The notes: generated from the letters alone by a model not told the origin. A stretch of DNA of 64,000 nucleotides from Earliella scabrosa (GCA_022605405.1 JABYQQ010000002.1:62001-126000), one strand, 5' to 3'. Shown: positions 20,835-34,400, counted from the first letter of the stretch. Numbers and translations: made by a program.

Positions 20835-22752
20835 CTAACACAGCTGCCACATCTTCACATAGTCGACGACAAGCGCACGGTCTTCGGGATTCTGTGGCCA
20901 TGATGTGTACCATTGGTTTTGCGCACGGGCGAAGTCGGTCATCGCAGCTGCGCAGAGAAGGAGGGTCAACACTGATGGCGCGCAAGTGCTCCTCTCCACA
21001 AGGGACCACTTACTCTGAGACCCATCAAGCCACGGCTTGTCGCCAACTCCGTCGGGGAACCACCCATTCGTGCCTCCGACCGCGACGTTCATGATGAGAT
21101 AGAAGGGCTGATCGAACGGCGCAACGTTGGGCGTCCCGCTCTTCCAAGGGTCCTCGAGGTTGATGAAGTCCGTCCCGTTCGCGACGACGGGCGGGAACTC
21201 GCCGCGCTTGAAAAAGGGCTCGTTGAAACGGAGATACATTGTGTAGGTCAGGCGCGAGTCGACGTAGATGCGCATGAACTCCTCGTTCCACTCGAGCGCG
21301 TACGTGTGGAAGTCGTCCGCGAACGTCTTGCGCCTGTTTGTCCACCACCCGAACGTCTTGCTGACCCCGTTCAGCCACGAGAACGGGCCCCAGTTGAGCG
21401 AGCCGCGCACGTAGTCCACGCCCCTGGCATGACAGATGTGTGAGCGACAAGCAGCGAAGAGAAGACAGGCCAAAGTGATACGCACTGTGCTTTGTATTCT
21501 GGGCCGTTACCGCGCGCCTCCATGATATCGATCTCGCCCGAGCGAGGCCAGGGTCCATACCTCTCGTCGACTGGGAGCATCCACAGCGCGGGCCACAGCC
21601 AGTCGCCGCGGGGGAGCTTGGCCGAGATTTCGACACGTCCGTACCGGATGGAGTAGTGGTTCCGCGTGTGAATGCGTGCGCTCATGACAGGAGGAATGAC
21701 CGCTCTGGCCGTGGCGTTGGACACGGCGCCGCAGTTGGTCGTATTCGCCTCCGTGCAGCCGGTGATGTTAAACACGAACGGCGGGTTTCCGAGGACGTTA
21801 TCGCGCCCGATGACATCCGATGTGAGCGTCGGCACGATGTACAGGCGACCATCGCGCACGAACGAGTTATTGGCGGAGTTCGTGGTCATCTCGAACTCTT
21901 GGTTGCTGCGCGGCGTCAAGTGTCGTACATGATTCCAGTCGAGGTGATGAGAAGATGCACAATCCATTCAGTCAGCGTCTGGGTGTGGGATACCTCCGGT
22001 CCGGCGGGACGCGGATCGAGGAGAAGAGAGCACACTCACCCGAACCCACTCAAGCTGACCTCGTGCGTCCAGGTGTTTTCCGTGTCGAACGTGTCGAAGT
22101 GGTCCTCCATGACCGGGCACAGGTTGCCGAGACGGAGGGTTGTCTTCCATGCAAAGAAGACGCGTACAGCCGCAGCGGCGACACCGAGGAACGCGATGAA
22201 GTACACGAGCCAGTGCGCGACCGCCATGCGCGGCTCCTTCGCGGCCAGCCATGGCTTCTCTATCGGCCCGGTCAGCATTGTTGACCGCATCCGCTTCTTG
22301 ACACGAGAGAGAGTTGATAGACGGGGCACGGCCTTCGAACTGAGTGCCGTGCTCTGCCGCAGCGGTCGCGGGGGCATGAAGGAGTTGCGTGCGTGCGACC
22401 TCGAAGAGCCTGGAGAAGATGAACCCCCAACCTCCTGGATGTCGGTCGTTGACTTGCGCAATGCTGACTGCACCGACACACGGCTGTCGTGCCGCTTGTA
22501 GAGCCCATGGTCGGCGAATCCACTGAAGCTCACGACGCTCGCAGGCTTGGGGGTGGATGGCAGAGAGGCGTCGGGGGTATTGAACGGATCGCGCGCGACG
22601 TCATGAGGAGTGGGAGGGTCGGGCCGGTCTGGGATGAAGAAGTTCGCGCGGTCACGGTGAGCGTCCTCACTGCTCCCGGACGTCGATGGGCGAGACGAGG
22701 GCGATGAAGACCCGGAGGATGAGTGCGAGCTCGAAGGCTGAGGTTGCGCCAT
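20835..22752 (-). CDS. GH16 SKN1/KRE6-type membrane glycosidase (copy A)
   Basis: Predicted exons (minus): 22752-22040, 21905-21486, 21423-21014, 20947-20835; 551 residues, introns 134, 62 and 66 nt. Start chosen at MAQPQPSSSHSS; the frame is open further upstream to 23037 but that part has no counterpart in copy B. Topology of the SKN1/KRE6 family: Ser/Pro-rich cytosolic head (1-175), one membrane anchor (HWLVYFIAFLGVAAAAV, about 178-200), lumenal GH16 domain. The active-site motif GEIDIMEARG carries the expected E362 (nucleophile), D364 and E367 (acid/base). Other family blocks: FEMTTNSANNSFVRDGRLYI, DYVRGSLNWGPFSWLNGV, FDQPFYLIMNVAVGGTNGWF, VDYVKMWQ. The yeast relatives act in beta-1,6-glucan synthesis in the secretory pathway; a cell-wall glucan role is inferred here. 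Confidence 0.88.
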
Positions 22753-25700
22753 GGAGGGAAACGGAGGGCTCAGGAAGTCGGGGTGGCAGAGCGGCGGCAA
22801 TATAGGACAGAACATACTCCCGGCGCGACGCTCGGTGCTCGGAGCGGCAGGAGTTTTCGGCCAGTTAATCTTGAATGAGTTAGAATCCGTCCATGCTGTC
22901 AGGGGGCGGTAGTCGTCTGCCAACCGCTTGCTCGAACACGCAACTGACGGCATCCAGGGTGTGCCGCTCTGTATGCACCGCCCTTGGATGCGTGCGCGTC
23001 TGTCAGCATGGGTGATCGGAGGATGATTCGGGCTCATCTCACCAATGCACTGGCATCAACCAGCGACCCTGTGCGAATCTGTCCGATATCAGCAGGGTGC
23101 GCCATCGTCGTTAATCACACCAGCCTGGGCCTTGTTCCATGGCGAGGTACCAAATGGACGCTTCGAGGATCTCCCTTTTAGGGCAATATCTGTGCCAGGC
23201 GGCGGCAGGACACCTTCGGAGCGCCTTCACGTTCAATCTGACACGGATTCCGCCACGAGAGTGCGGTTCGTACGCGATTGAGGCGGGTAGGCGCCGCGTA
23301 GATAGGAATGACACGAGGCCGATGTGAGCACTTGTCCAAGACAGGATGAAATTTCGCACTCGTACCGCAAGCGACAACGTGCCACCTTCGATATTTCGGA
23401 CGCAAGAGGCTCGCAACCCTATCGATGTGAGTCATCGAACGCGTATGAAGAAACTACAGTGCCGCATACCAACTATCCAAGTTCTTCATTCATTCCCGAG
23501 ATCCTTTTCCGTCTCCGCAGGCCGCGGGCTACAATTAGCTTCCGCGCACGCACCGTTGAGAAGGAACTCAAGTCAGACGCCGTCAAACAAAGCCTTATCG
23601 CCGCCGGGTTGCTTGCCAGCTCTTCTTAAGCTCTTCCATAATCCATCACTTCGCAATGACGGAAGGGTCGGAAGAGGCCGTTCCGCAGGCCAGTCGTCAC
23701 GCGTGCGTTGTTACTACGTCTAGAGGGACTTTGAGCGATGAGTATAGTACAGACAAGGAAGTGTACTTACATCTATGTATGACTCGACACGATCATGCCA
23801 CTACTCGCTACGGGGAGCGGTGACCGCCCGATCAATGTGCCTGACAGCATCCACGACTCTCACTGCTTCCAAAACGTAGACAGTGCAGGGACAGGATTCC
23901 CCGTGCATGGTTCAGTACTCGGAATCCTGTTTTGCGCGTGCCTCGAGACACGTCATCGTACGCAGGATAACTTCGCTGCCACGGCACCAGACAGATTCAA
24001 GCGCGGGAAGGAGGTCTTAAAATGCCGTGATGCCGACAGGCAGCGAGGCTCCTGCCAGTCCTCACGTCCAGCCACTGGCATACCAGTGACGTCGCATTGC
24101 CGCTGGATCGGATGGTTCGTTCAACCGCTCGTCATCATCTAAGGTTTGGTTCATGGCTCGGAACGACATAGGGAAACAAGCTTACCGTTCCGTCATACCA
24201 ACACATCGCCAGTGACCCGAAGTAGGCGATAATGACAGTGGTGGGTTAGAGAGTACTCGTCCTCGTCCTCGTCCAGATTCTGCTGCTCGTAAGCGTCAAC
24301 ACAAATGCGGTGGTATGCATGTAACGACATGACACCGTCCTACAATGCAAACCTAGCAAAGGCTTGAGGAAGAGTAGAAGAGAACGTAAGTTTGAAGTAG
24401 CTGGACTTGCGGTCCGAGTGAGTCATTCTGGAAGTAAGACAATGGGAGCGAGATTGGAACACGCAACCTGTAGAACTTCAGCAATCCCGGCAGACGAACC
24501 AACAAAACTCACAGGTGATCCACGTTGAGCGAGCAGTTCATCATGACGCAATGTACAACATCTTCACGTCGAACATGCGCATCCGAGTCAGTAACGATAT
24601 GCAATGGATTGTCCACGGACGTATGGGGCCAACCATATCTCCTGCATGGTATACATCAAGGAAGCGGGTCTTGATGGCCATGGTTGTGCGGAGCGCGCGT
24701 AGTCGTTCTGATTCACAAAGAATACACGTCAGCGATACCAGGGCATCAGGGGGTATTTCAAACACGCACAGTTATACAGAGAGAGGGAAATGGTCTACTA
24801 CATAGTCCAAAGGCGTGAGCTTCGTCAGCGACTGGTAACATATGGATGATTGAATAGACAGGCGTGCAGTCGTGGAAGAGCCGTCGTTGCCAATATGCGG
24901 GCATTCACAGCCAAGGGAACCATCGTCTGCGGGTTTGTCGAGACCGCGTGGGGGTAGTTCGGGTGCCCAGGAGTATGTCCGAGAGTCGAGGGAACTCCGG
25001 TGTACCCGGGATGAGGTACTGAGTCTCGGCTAGTCGATCGAAGAGCTCCGTCATTGGAGTCGCGCATTCTTAATTCCTAATGAACATTGTTCATAAGCGT
25101 GTCTAGAATTCGGAAGCGGGGTACGATACAAGAGAAAGGAAGTTGCACGTACCAAAGTCAATCACGCTGGCGGATATCGTCATTGGGCACTGGTGATCTT
25201 GCCCCGTACGGAGAGTCCATCCCCTATGCTCTCTCGGATAACTCGCTGAAATGAAGGTCTAGGGCCACACAGCAGCGCCGCGCCGAGACGGCAAGGGGAC
25301 TAAAGAGCGCGGAGGTAGACGATCCAACAGAGGAAGATCTTTAGTACTCCCCACGGCCCTCGCTCAAGCTTTAGAACTCACCTTCCGGCATCAGTATCAC
25401 AGAAGGAGAGCCCGCGGGTGACATCATAGGCACGAGTGGTATGATTCTTCCGGGAGCCGCAACATTTGCATGTCGTTAGGCGAAGGACGAGTGACACGTC
25501 GGCGATCGCGAGCTGATGACATGGCCCAAGGCAGCATTTGCCTCTCGAATTGAGTTGTCCACAGCACTGTGCAGTTGAAAATGTTCCTGTGAGAAAAACA
25601 TGTGAGATTCTCATTAGCTATGTGGTGAGAAGGTCCATTTGTCCAGCATCGTATTTTCTAGTCGTGGCGGGACCCGGGTAACAGAGCGTGACATTGCCCT

Positions 25701-26156
25701 CCTTGGAAATTGGAAGCGGATCAATAACACGGCAAACATGTGGGAGCACATGCAGAATATATGTGCAAATGCATAGGAAAGAAACTTGGTCATCGTCAGC
25801 TTGATCCTGCGCGGACAGTGCGAAATTTGGGGCCGGGATGAAGCCAGAGATACCGCAGCGTGCCTGCAGATCGGTCTGTGAGCATACTACATACATATCA
25901 GACATTCGCATACCATGGTACATAAACATTTCTCGATGCTTATCGATGCATGACGTGGATAGATGATGACGAACAAGTTCAACCAAGTTCAAGTCGAAGT
26001 TCGGCCGTGGCAGTGCCATGGGCCATGGCGGCAGTAAAGCCACGTGGCACACTCGTGGCACATGCGTTTAAGTAGTCGAGGTGTCCCGAACTTGGCTCCT
26101 CCGAGTCTCATCCTCTTTTTGCGGCGTGGATAGTTACTGAGCAAACAAACCTCACC
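22753..26156. other. long gene-poor stretch
   Basis: Between the GH16 genes. Only short overlapping ORFs on both strands, without matching codon pattern, recognisable motifs or consistent splice sites. The first few hundred bases should hold the promoter of GH16 copy A. Nothing else is supported. Confidence 0.45.
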
Positions 26157-26488
26157 ATGACGGCTATGAGGAAGACTATTGAATTCTTTGCCTCCGCATG
26201 TCGCAAGTACAAGGTCGAACCGCGCCCGCCGCCGAGATTCGCCTCGCTCTCGTTCAACATGCGGTCGGAGTCGAGACAGCTCCGTGCTGAAGACTATGAC
26301 TCACACGAACACAAGTCGCAAATTCTACTGGTGAGTGAAGTTCAAGTTCTCGACAGACATATTAGTGGTATTTAGCGCGTCCTACTAATTTCTCAATCTC
26401 TAGACAGCTCACTAGCAATAAACGACAACCGGCGGTTCCGACGCCGTATGCGCTTCTCAGCATATGTCCGCGCGTCCTGAAGAAGCAG
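26157..26488 (+). CDS. possible small gene of unknown function (5' exons)
   Basis: An ATG in good context (CTCACCATGA) opens a 58-codon exon (26157-26330; MTAMRKTIEFFASACRKYKV ...) ending at a clean donor GTGAGT. An acceptor TAGACAG at 26401-26407 leads in phase to a 27-codon exon (26408-26488; LTSNKRQPAVPTPYALLSIC ...) ending at donor GTACGT. I could not place the next exon with confidence; an open stretch at about 26784-27185 is one candidate. No family recognised. The claim rests only on start context and splice signals. Confidence 0.25.
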
Positions 26489-26550
26489 GTACGTGTCTGG
26501 TCGCTGCCGCCGGGATAGGCAAGCACGTTCGCAAATTTGCTCAATCGATC

Positions 26551-26690
26551 CTTCTCTCAACCTCTGTGAAGTCCGGTGGAACACATGACGGCGCCGTGCA
26601 GGACATCATTCCGACATTACATTCTCTCAACCTCTGTGAAGTCCGGTGAAACACATGACGGCGCCGTGCAGGACATCATTCCGACATTAC
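26551..26690. repeat. 70-bp tandem duplication
   Basis: Two adjacent 70-bp units, 26551-26620 and 26621-26690, differ at two positions by eye (unit bases 1 and 29). Each contains CATGACGGCGCCGTGCAGG. The unit length is not a multiple of three, so it is unlikely to be translated across both copies. Confidence 0.9.
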
Positions 26691-29379
26691 AGAGAGCAAG
26701 TCACGTCCACATTCAAACGAAATGACCTGTAGGTGACAAGTTCGACGTGCTACACGACACTTGCATGGTCTCTCGTGCAGACGCGGTACGCTTGTTACCT
26801 CTTGTATACTCGCACCTCTGACCAGACCACCAATCGGTTCGCAGAAATGCCATTACAAGGTCAATACTGGCCGGGGCGCGTGTTGGGCGTTGAGATAACA
26901 GTTTGCGCTTGGGCGGTCCGCTGTCGGCAGTTCCAGGACACAATGAATGACATATCTTTTGGAAGTTGCCATAAGGGACTCAGAAATATCCTCGATCATC
27001 AAGGACTATTATGTGCGTCTCCCATAGCATGCGGCGTCGACTACCTTCTTACCACTGCTCGTCGCCTGAACGTCCTTACCGCTCAGACCAAGAGACACCG
27101 GCGCAAGCAGCAGGAACCTTCGCAATACGCCGTCCCAACCTCTGTTCTGCCGCTATCGCATGGAGAGATCCGTATCGAGGATTAGCGCGTGGATGGAAGG
27201 AGTGTCTACTGCGGCGTCTAGCAGTCGACCGTAGGTAGTTGAGAATTCCATCTTCTCTCCTTATCGGTAACTATCACTGACGCCTCCAAGTAATCATCTA
27301 GTTCAACACGTATCCATACGATCCCCTATGCAGCGTCCCTCAAGCTGAAATTCTCAATCTCAAACACACTGCGGGCCCACCTCAACACTGGAATACAGAT
27401 AGATGCATGTGGTGGCTGAACATCGACTACTAGTACATACGAGCGCACCGCCGGACTACACAGTTCCTGTGTTGCAGGGACCCTGCAGTACTCGCGCACA
27501 ATCTCCGTCGATCGCCCCCTCGACGACCATCTCCCGCGTTACGCCCAAGTCCCGATATCCAGAAATAGCCCTCGGGCCCGGCTGCGCTCGTGTCTGGCTG
27601 CGACCCTGGACGACTCGAGGCCGGCGTTCGAGTTGATAGTGTGGTGTGATATACGAGGTTGGGACGCCCTGACGATCGCTGGACGCCCACACTTTCACCT
27701 CAGGCATACGCCGACGCCGACGCCAACGCCAACGCGGTTGCGCGGATGCACGCCCACACCTCGTTGCAGTCTAACCTCGAGGATCGGAAAACAGGCACTA
27801 GTCCCTTTCAATCATGAATGCGGAAATGGCGGGACAACCACGTAAAGGAGGACATTCAGGACGGTTGGCGTTCTACTTGTCTCCAGGGCCGCCGGATGCT
27901 TAATCGGTCTCCGCAGAGCCAAGGACCGCAGAACGCGCTTCTTACCACATTCTAACGCCGACAACGTTCATGATTTTGCGCTTCACTAGGACTGCCCGGC
28001 GGCCGCCCGATAGGAGGACAACTCTGGCCGGCGAGCTTCAGTGTCTCTGTCTGGTGCTTATCATCTTCCGACGACATATGTGGCCCCCAGTTGCTGCCCT
28101 CGGATTGGCCCCGTCAGTCTCGGGGATGCAGACCCTGCATTCTTCTTCGGAGCAGGCAATTCCGAGAGACGAGGCCGGACTGGGCCTCACTTTCGAACTT
28201 CAGCACCCGAAGGGAATCCTTGGCAAGGTTGTCGAAACGAAGGATCGGGCAGCCCGGGGTCTTGAGGACGCTTCTGGCCTACCATCGTCGCTTGTGCGCA
28301 CTCAGACTCTTCGAGGAAGGAGGATAGAGCAGCTGGACACGCCTCATGGCTGCAAGGTTCAGCGCAGCCTGTGCTGATCACTATCCTGACCTCCTTGCGT
28401 GCCAAACGTGCGCGGAGATGAGTGACACGAGTAGACAGATCTACGTATACGTAGTACGGCGCAAGGTTCGAACTCAATCCCATGCTACTCGCTCAGATCT
28501 GCGCGCATGTAGCTCAGGGAGCTATCTGGGAGGCAAGCCCTGGTATAAGGGAGGGTATGTTACAGTCTATAAGGGCACATCTCTATGAGGGCCGGATGGT
28601 ACATATGAATTCAGGAACGTTGTGGATGAGGGATGAATTACTACGTAGGAGTCGCAAGCCTAACCTATAACCCGAGAACGAAGAAACGGAAGACAACAGA
28701 ACATACGGAAGAAGCGCCGACGAAGAATGCGCGGAAAGGACGGGAGTACTGAAGGAGCGAAAGATAGGACAGAGATAGTGAGATAGAATGGATGTTTCCA
28801 GGGGCAAGTGAGGCGAGGAATGGAAGGCAAGGAGGAAGTCAAATCGGGCGAGCCGCCCAATCTGAACGTCAGTCACCGAACGACACGACATGCAGGCATG
28901 TCACTGCAACCGATGTCCGCGTCGGACTACAGCGTAGGGGGCGATCAGATCGCGTGTTCTGCAATAGAGATATGTAGAGGGCTGGAACAGAACTGACAGA
29001 ATGTATGGGGTCTCGATGAGGAAGGATACGGCTCGGGGGTAAGGCTAAGGATGTGACTCCGCGATACGCCACTCAAAGTCCAAGTGTCCGAGAAGCGATA
29101 CGTTATGAGCGACATGGGAATAAGACGGTCATGATCAGGCAGATATGAGACGAGGCGGTGCGTCTTCGTCTTCATCTTCGTGACACGGGAGCAGGAGACC
29201 AGGCGATGTACACCGAACAGAGGAAATCGTGATCGATATTCGTGTGTGACGATGGCGCGGATATGCAGGTGACGGATTGGAGGAGACATGGATAGATGAG
29301 AGTCGAGCTGATGACAGACGGGCGGCGTCTTTGTCGTTGCGAGCGTGCGTTGACAAGATCGTGGGATCGCTTCGTACGT
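26691..29379. other. gene-poor stretch
   Basis: Only weak ORFs (for example 26733-27185 and 27970-28377, both plus) that lack recognisable domains or splice structure. A short (CCGACG)n-like run lies near 27708-27735. The end nearest 29380 is the 3' flank of GH16 copy B. Confidence 0.4.
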
Positions 29380-31416
29380 CTAACAGCGCTGCCACATCTT
29401 GACAGAGTCGACGACCATCGCACGGTCCGCGATGTTCTTCGGCCAAGTCTCGTACCACGTATCCTGCGCCAACGCAAAGTCGCGCATAGCCGCTACACAA
29501 GACATACCCGTCAGCACCCGGCCCTCACTTCTGTCGCGCAAGAATAAACACAGGGTGGGAACGGACGACTTACTCAGCGAGTGGTCCAACCACGGCTTGT
29601 CGCCCGCGCCGTCGGGGAACCATCCGTTCGTGCCGCCGACGGCGACGTTCATGATCAGATAGAACGGCTGGTCGAACGGCGCAACGTTCTTCGTCCCGTC
29701 CTTCCATGGATCCGGGGTCGCGATGAAGTTCGTGTCGTTCTGCACGATCGGCGGGAAGTCGCCCCGCTCGAAGAACGGCTCATTGAACTTGAGGAAAAGC
29801 GTGTGGGTCAGCCGCGAGTCGACGTAGAGCCGGATGAACTCGGGGCTCCACTCCATCGCGAACGTGTGGAAGTCGTCCGCGAACGTCTGCCGCCGATTCG
29901 TCCACCAGCCGAACGTCTTTCCGACACCGTTCAGCCATGTGAACGGTCCCCAGTTCAGGGACCCGCGGATGTAATCCACACCCCTGGGCGGAGAGAGAGG
30001 CAATCAGCACGCAATCGCCAACGAGCCTGAAGCTTGTAGAGCACTCTGTGGTGCTCGATAGGCGTAGGCTGCTGATAGACTGTGTACTCACTGTGCCGGG
30101 TACTCGGGCGGGTTCCCGCGCGCCTGCATGATGTCGATCTCGCCAGAGGCAGGCCACGGGCCATAGGTCTCCGTGACGGGGAGCATCCAAATCGAGGGCC
30201 ATATCCAGTCACCGAGCGGGAGCTTCGCGACAACCTCGACCTTGCCGTACTGGATGTGATGGCTATGCTTGGTCGAGATACGCGCGCTCATGACCGGGTT
30301 GATGACGGTGCCCGCGGTGAGGTTGGAAACTGCGCCGCATCCGGTGGTCGAGTTGAGCGCCGTGCAGCCTGTGATGTTGTATGTGTAACCATCGATGACC
30401 GAGCCCTTGCCAATGACGTCCGAAGTGAGGGTCGGAACGAGGTAGAGCTTGCCGTCCTGAACGAAGGAGTTGTTCGGCGAGTTGGTCGTCATCTCGAACT
30501 CTCCGTTCCTGCAAAGGTGCGTCCGCGCGTCAGCCGCGCACACCCAACAACGAGAGCAAGACCGCGCGACTCACCCGAACCCGCTCATGTCGACCTCCTG
30601 GTACCAAGTGTACTTCGTGTCGAACGTCTCGAAGTTGTCCTCCATGATGAGGCACAGGTTGCCCACGCGCGGCACCTGCACATACGCAAAGTACACTCGA
30701 ATCACCGCCCCGACGATCCCAAGCAGCCCGATGAGCGTGGTGATCCAGTACGAGAGCCGGCCGTAAAAGTCCTTGTCCGTCAACCACGGCTTGTGCACCT
30801 CGCCCGTCAGCATCGTCGTCCGGTGCCGCTTCGCCGCGCGCGGGCCGGGCATCACCGCCCCCGCGTCCATCTCTGGCAACGTCATGCGCTTCGGCATCGC
30901 CGGCGGGGACATGAACGAGCTCCGGATGTGCGCGTTCGACGAGTTGCGCCGGCTGCGTGGCGCGCTGCGTTGGTGCAGGTCCGTCGTCGAGTTGCGAAGA
31001 GAGGACGTCTGTATTGACACGCGGCTCGTCCCTGTGTGCGGGCGCGAGGACGGCGGGGACGGTCCATGCTCGGGGAAGGGGTAGTATGGCGAGGAAGGCA
31101 TACTAGTCGACTGGGGCACACCTGCCATGTTTTGCTCCGAGCTGAGGTTGACGACGCTCGCGGGCGGGGAAAACGGATTGCTGACTCCGGACCGTGGGGT
31201 GGGAGGGACAGATGGGTCGGGAGTGCGGAAGGGGTCCCGACGCAGCTCCTCTGTCGTGAAGAGGGGCTGTGGAGGCTGAAGAGGCCGCTGGCGCTTCGAC
31301 CCCATCGTCGTCGACGCGTTAGGCGTGACGGTCTGTGGCGTAGGAGTGGACGCAGACAAGTGCTCAGATGACGACGCGGCAGAGCTGGAGGAGGAAGGAG
31401 GGGCGAGGTCGGACAT
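29380..31416 (-). CDS. GH16 SKN1/KRE6-type membrane protein (copy B) with Glu-to-Gln active-site change
   Basis: Predicted exons (minus): 31416-30575, 30508-30092, 29983-29574, 29492-29380; 593 residues. Intron positions and phases equal those of copy A, and exons 3 and 4 have identical lengths (410 and 113 nt). Same architecture: Ser/Pro-rich head from MSDLAPPSSSSSAAS, anchor WITTLIGLLGIVGAVIRVYF (about 222-244), then GH16 domain with FEMTTNSPNNSFVQDGKLYL, DYIRGSLNWGPFTWLNGVG and YLIMNVAVGGTNGWFPDGAG. The motif reads GEIDIMQARG: E404 and D406 are present but position 409, the acid/base glutamate in GH16, is Gln (codon CAG, 30126-30124). It may be catalytically impaired, act as a transglycosylase-like or binding protein, or tolerate the change. 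It lies 6.6 kb from copy A in the same orientation. Confidence 0.88.
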
Positions 31417-34400
31417 GGCGAGAAGAGGCGGGCTGGAACGGACGTAGGGAGGGTGGAAGGGAACGTGGGACCGTCACCGGGCAGGGAATAGTGAAGGCGG
31501 AAGGCTGCCTCGGTGGCCTGATCTCGCGGGGACGTCTTTAAGAAGAGCCCGAGTGCGCGAATGCGAGCAGAAATGCGCCAGGAACGCCGCACGCACGCGC
31601 AGAGGGACCGGACACGGCGTCGGGCTGGCGATCTTGTCGCCCAAACGCACAATCGCCTGGACGGTCTCGGCGGATTGCAGCTCGTCCTTCGCCCGATCCA
31701 TCTTGCGGCGGCGGCGGAAGGGAACAGTCTGCTCGCGAGCATGATTGCTGCCGCGACGGCGCGAAATCATCGCACCCCTTGTCATGCCAGGCAGAGAATG
31801 TTTGATGATGACAAGTTGGACGGGAGAGGCACACCAACAGGTCTGTACTGACCAGAGCCTGGCAGTGTTCGAGTGTTCGACCGGCCCCGGACATAAGCCC
31901 CTCGCGGCAGCTTCTCTCCCCAGGACTGGTGCGAGCAGGTTGAATCCCAGGAACGAAGGGGTAGCCGCGTTCAGCAAGAAGACGGGTGATCCGGACGCGT
32001 CATCAGACCAGAAGAAGTACGTCCGCGTAGTCGTCAGGCCCGCCGTGCGCTCGCCCAGTTCGCAGACCGATGCGCACATGCCCGGCGCTCCGAGAAGCAG
32101 AATAGACGGCCAAGCTCCGTCGGCCTTCTCCAAGCGCATCTTGAGCATTCTCTCCGGTCTGTGCACGACTGTCGTGGGACGAACGCGACGAATCCGACGA
32201 TGTGTCGCCGGGAACGACTGGCCAGGCCAATCGGGGTAAAGGTCCCATGCCCGCCTCGCGGTCGGGTCGAGGAGGAAGAGCGGTCCCCGTCCGTATTTGG
32301 CCCGCAGACGGACCTGAATGCCTGATGGGAGGTGTCAAGGCGGAGATTTGCGGAGACTCAACATGGATTGTCAGCGTCACGCCTGTCACACCCCACACCG
32401 AGGCCAGGTGTCTCCAGTTTGCGTCCGTCGGGGGAGCTCTTCACCCACGAGAAGTGCAATCGGTATGAGGAAAATTGGCTGGATCTGACCCGGTCGGAGG
32501 CTGATAGTATCTGTGTGTGCAATCAGCAATCACTGTGGCAGCTCGTGTTGGCGAGACTCACCGCACGGGCATCCCGGGGGACACGTCTTCCCCAAGTCAG
32601 CAGCCGCAGGGAAGCATGCATGTTCCGACGCGCGCGTATACCGTCCTAGTACATCCAGCGCGCACTTACAAGGCCGAAGTGAATCGACGCCAAGCTGTAC
32701 CTGATTCCTCTCTCAGTGAGCGGCGCCGGGGCGGGCGATTGCGGTACGAACAACGCACCGTCGAGGTATCCTGCAGCATCCCGGTGCGGTCGCTGGTGCT
32801 CCTGAGCGGCTGCAGAGTCCACGATGAATGGTCGGAAGGTGGAATACTGCGGGTGGTACCTTGCCAGAGTCTGTCATCTTCTTCGCCCGACCCATGTCTT
32901 CACAGCCCATCTTCCCTGCATCCTCTCTCAGCTCGCTATCGCATACCCGGACGTATCAAGAGCGTCCCTCCAGCTCCGTCATACTGTCATCTTGTCCTTG
33001 TCAGCGGTAGGACGGGGACCGTCAACAGCACGCGGTAGGTGTCCTCCCCGGGCGCAAACGCTGCACGCGCTAGATGCCAACTGTCACGTCGGTGTCACAA
33101 GGGAGAGACTTTGTGTCGGGGCTCGGACGGTCCGTGTTAAGGCGGTACGCAGCCTCCGACAAGCAGCTTCTTCGAAGCACCCCGTCCGGATGGCCAGCAT
33201 CTTTGGTAATGGGCTCGATGCGCCTGCCTGCGATGCAAATCGTGAATCATTCACTTCATTCCCATCTGTCAGGGCGAGGAAGCGGCTTACCTCACTCGTA
33301 ACTGGACCCGAACACATGCAACGTAAAGAATTAATGAATCCAGGGGGCGGCTGTGCCCTACGAGGCTGACGGCGCGTCAGTGGGAACAATGCCATCGCCA
33401 GTATACGGATGGTCGGCCGTGTGCATGCAATAAACATTACGACATCATGCGGATGTCGACTTGGTGGCGGCGGGGAGACGTGCAGCGTTCGACGCCTTCT
33501 GTCGCTGCGCCTCCGCGTCAAGTTGAGCGCGTGTGAAGTCCAGCACGAAGTTGAAGCACTGATGGTCTCTTGGGGAGGACGAAGAGATGCTCTTCGTCCG
33601 TCGCTACTCGTCTAGACGCACCGACACAATGACGGCATTCGATGCAGCAACAGCCTTGAACTCGACGAGTTTAGCGCAGCCGAGGTCCGCCGGTGCGCTC
33701 GTCTTCTACAAAGTGCGTGGGGAGAAAGACTATGCGGGACCGTGCGGACAAGGCAGTGGGGAGTTGTATGCGCGCACCCTCTCCCTGAGCGTACGGGCGA
33801 GCGCTCCCGGGTCCGACAGAGGGGAGGTAGAAAGTGCGAAAGGAAAAGGAAAGCCCGAGCGAGATTGCGTTATGTCGCGAAGATCGCGCCGCCCTGGCCC
33901 TGCAAAATGAAAGTGTTCTCATTCCGCTATGCGGAGCCGCGAGGCCCGACGGGGCGAACAATAATGGGAGTCGTATGTACCACATGGCGGACGTTGAGCG
34001 GGAAGGGACGCAGGAGAGCAGGAAGTCGGCCTTGAGCTGGCCCACTCAGCACCCGTGCAGGGGCAACTCGGGCGGCCGTGATCGCGATATGCGGTGGGCG
34101 AGCACGTCCACAGAACGTGCCTTCTGCCTTCTATGAGTCGTCCTTTCGCGACCGGTGCACATGGCTGTTACGCGGTGGGCCTGGTCTCGCAAGCGGCTCC
34201 GCATCCATTGGTCGATGCGATGTGCGACAGATAGGACTCTTGCGAGTTCGTCCGAGCAAGGGTGCTCGTCCGGAGCGAACGAGATGCGAGATAGGGCCTA
34301 TTGACAATCGATCGAGCTCGGTAAGGACGCAGGAGGCAAATACTGTGATAGGTCCGAAATGAATCGTCAGAAGCGGGAGAAGCGTGCCATGAGGCTCTCA

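Noticed and set aside
26551..26690. CRISPR-like repeat array
   Set aside because: Only two adjacent units without spacers, in a eukaryotic genome.
28460..28520. tRNA-like pieces (GGTTCGAACTC, GTAGCTCAGG)
   Set aside because: Order and spacing are wrong for a tRNA, and no acceptor or T-stem pairing can be drawn.
30082..31017. 311-codon plus-strand ORF opposite GH16 copy B
   Set aside because: Antisense shadow crossing an intron of the GH16 gene; no domain resemblance.
31474..32166. 230-codon minus-strand ORF upstream of GH16 copy B
   Set aside because: Overlaps an equally long plus-strand ORF, has no recognisable motif and no paralogue, and looks like a chance open frame in GC-rich DNA.
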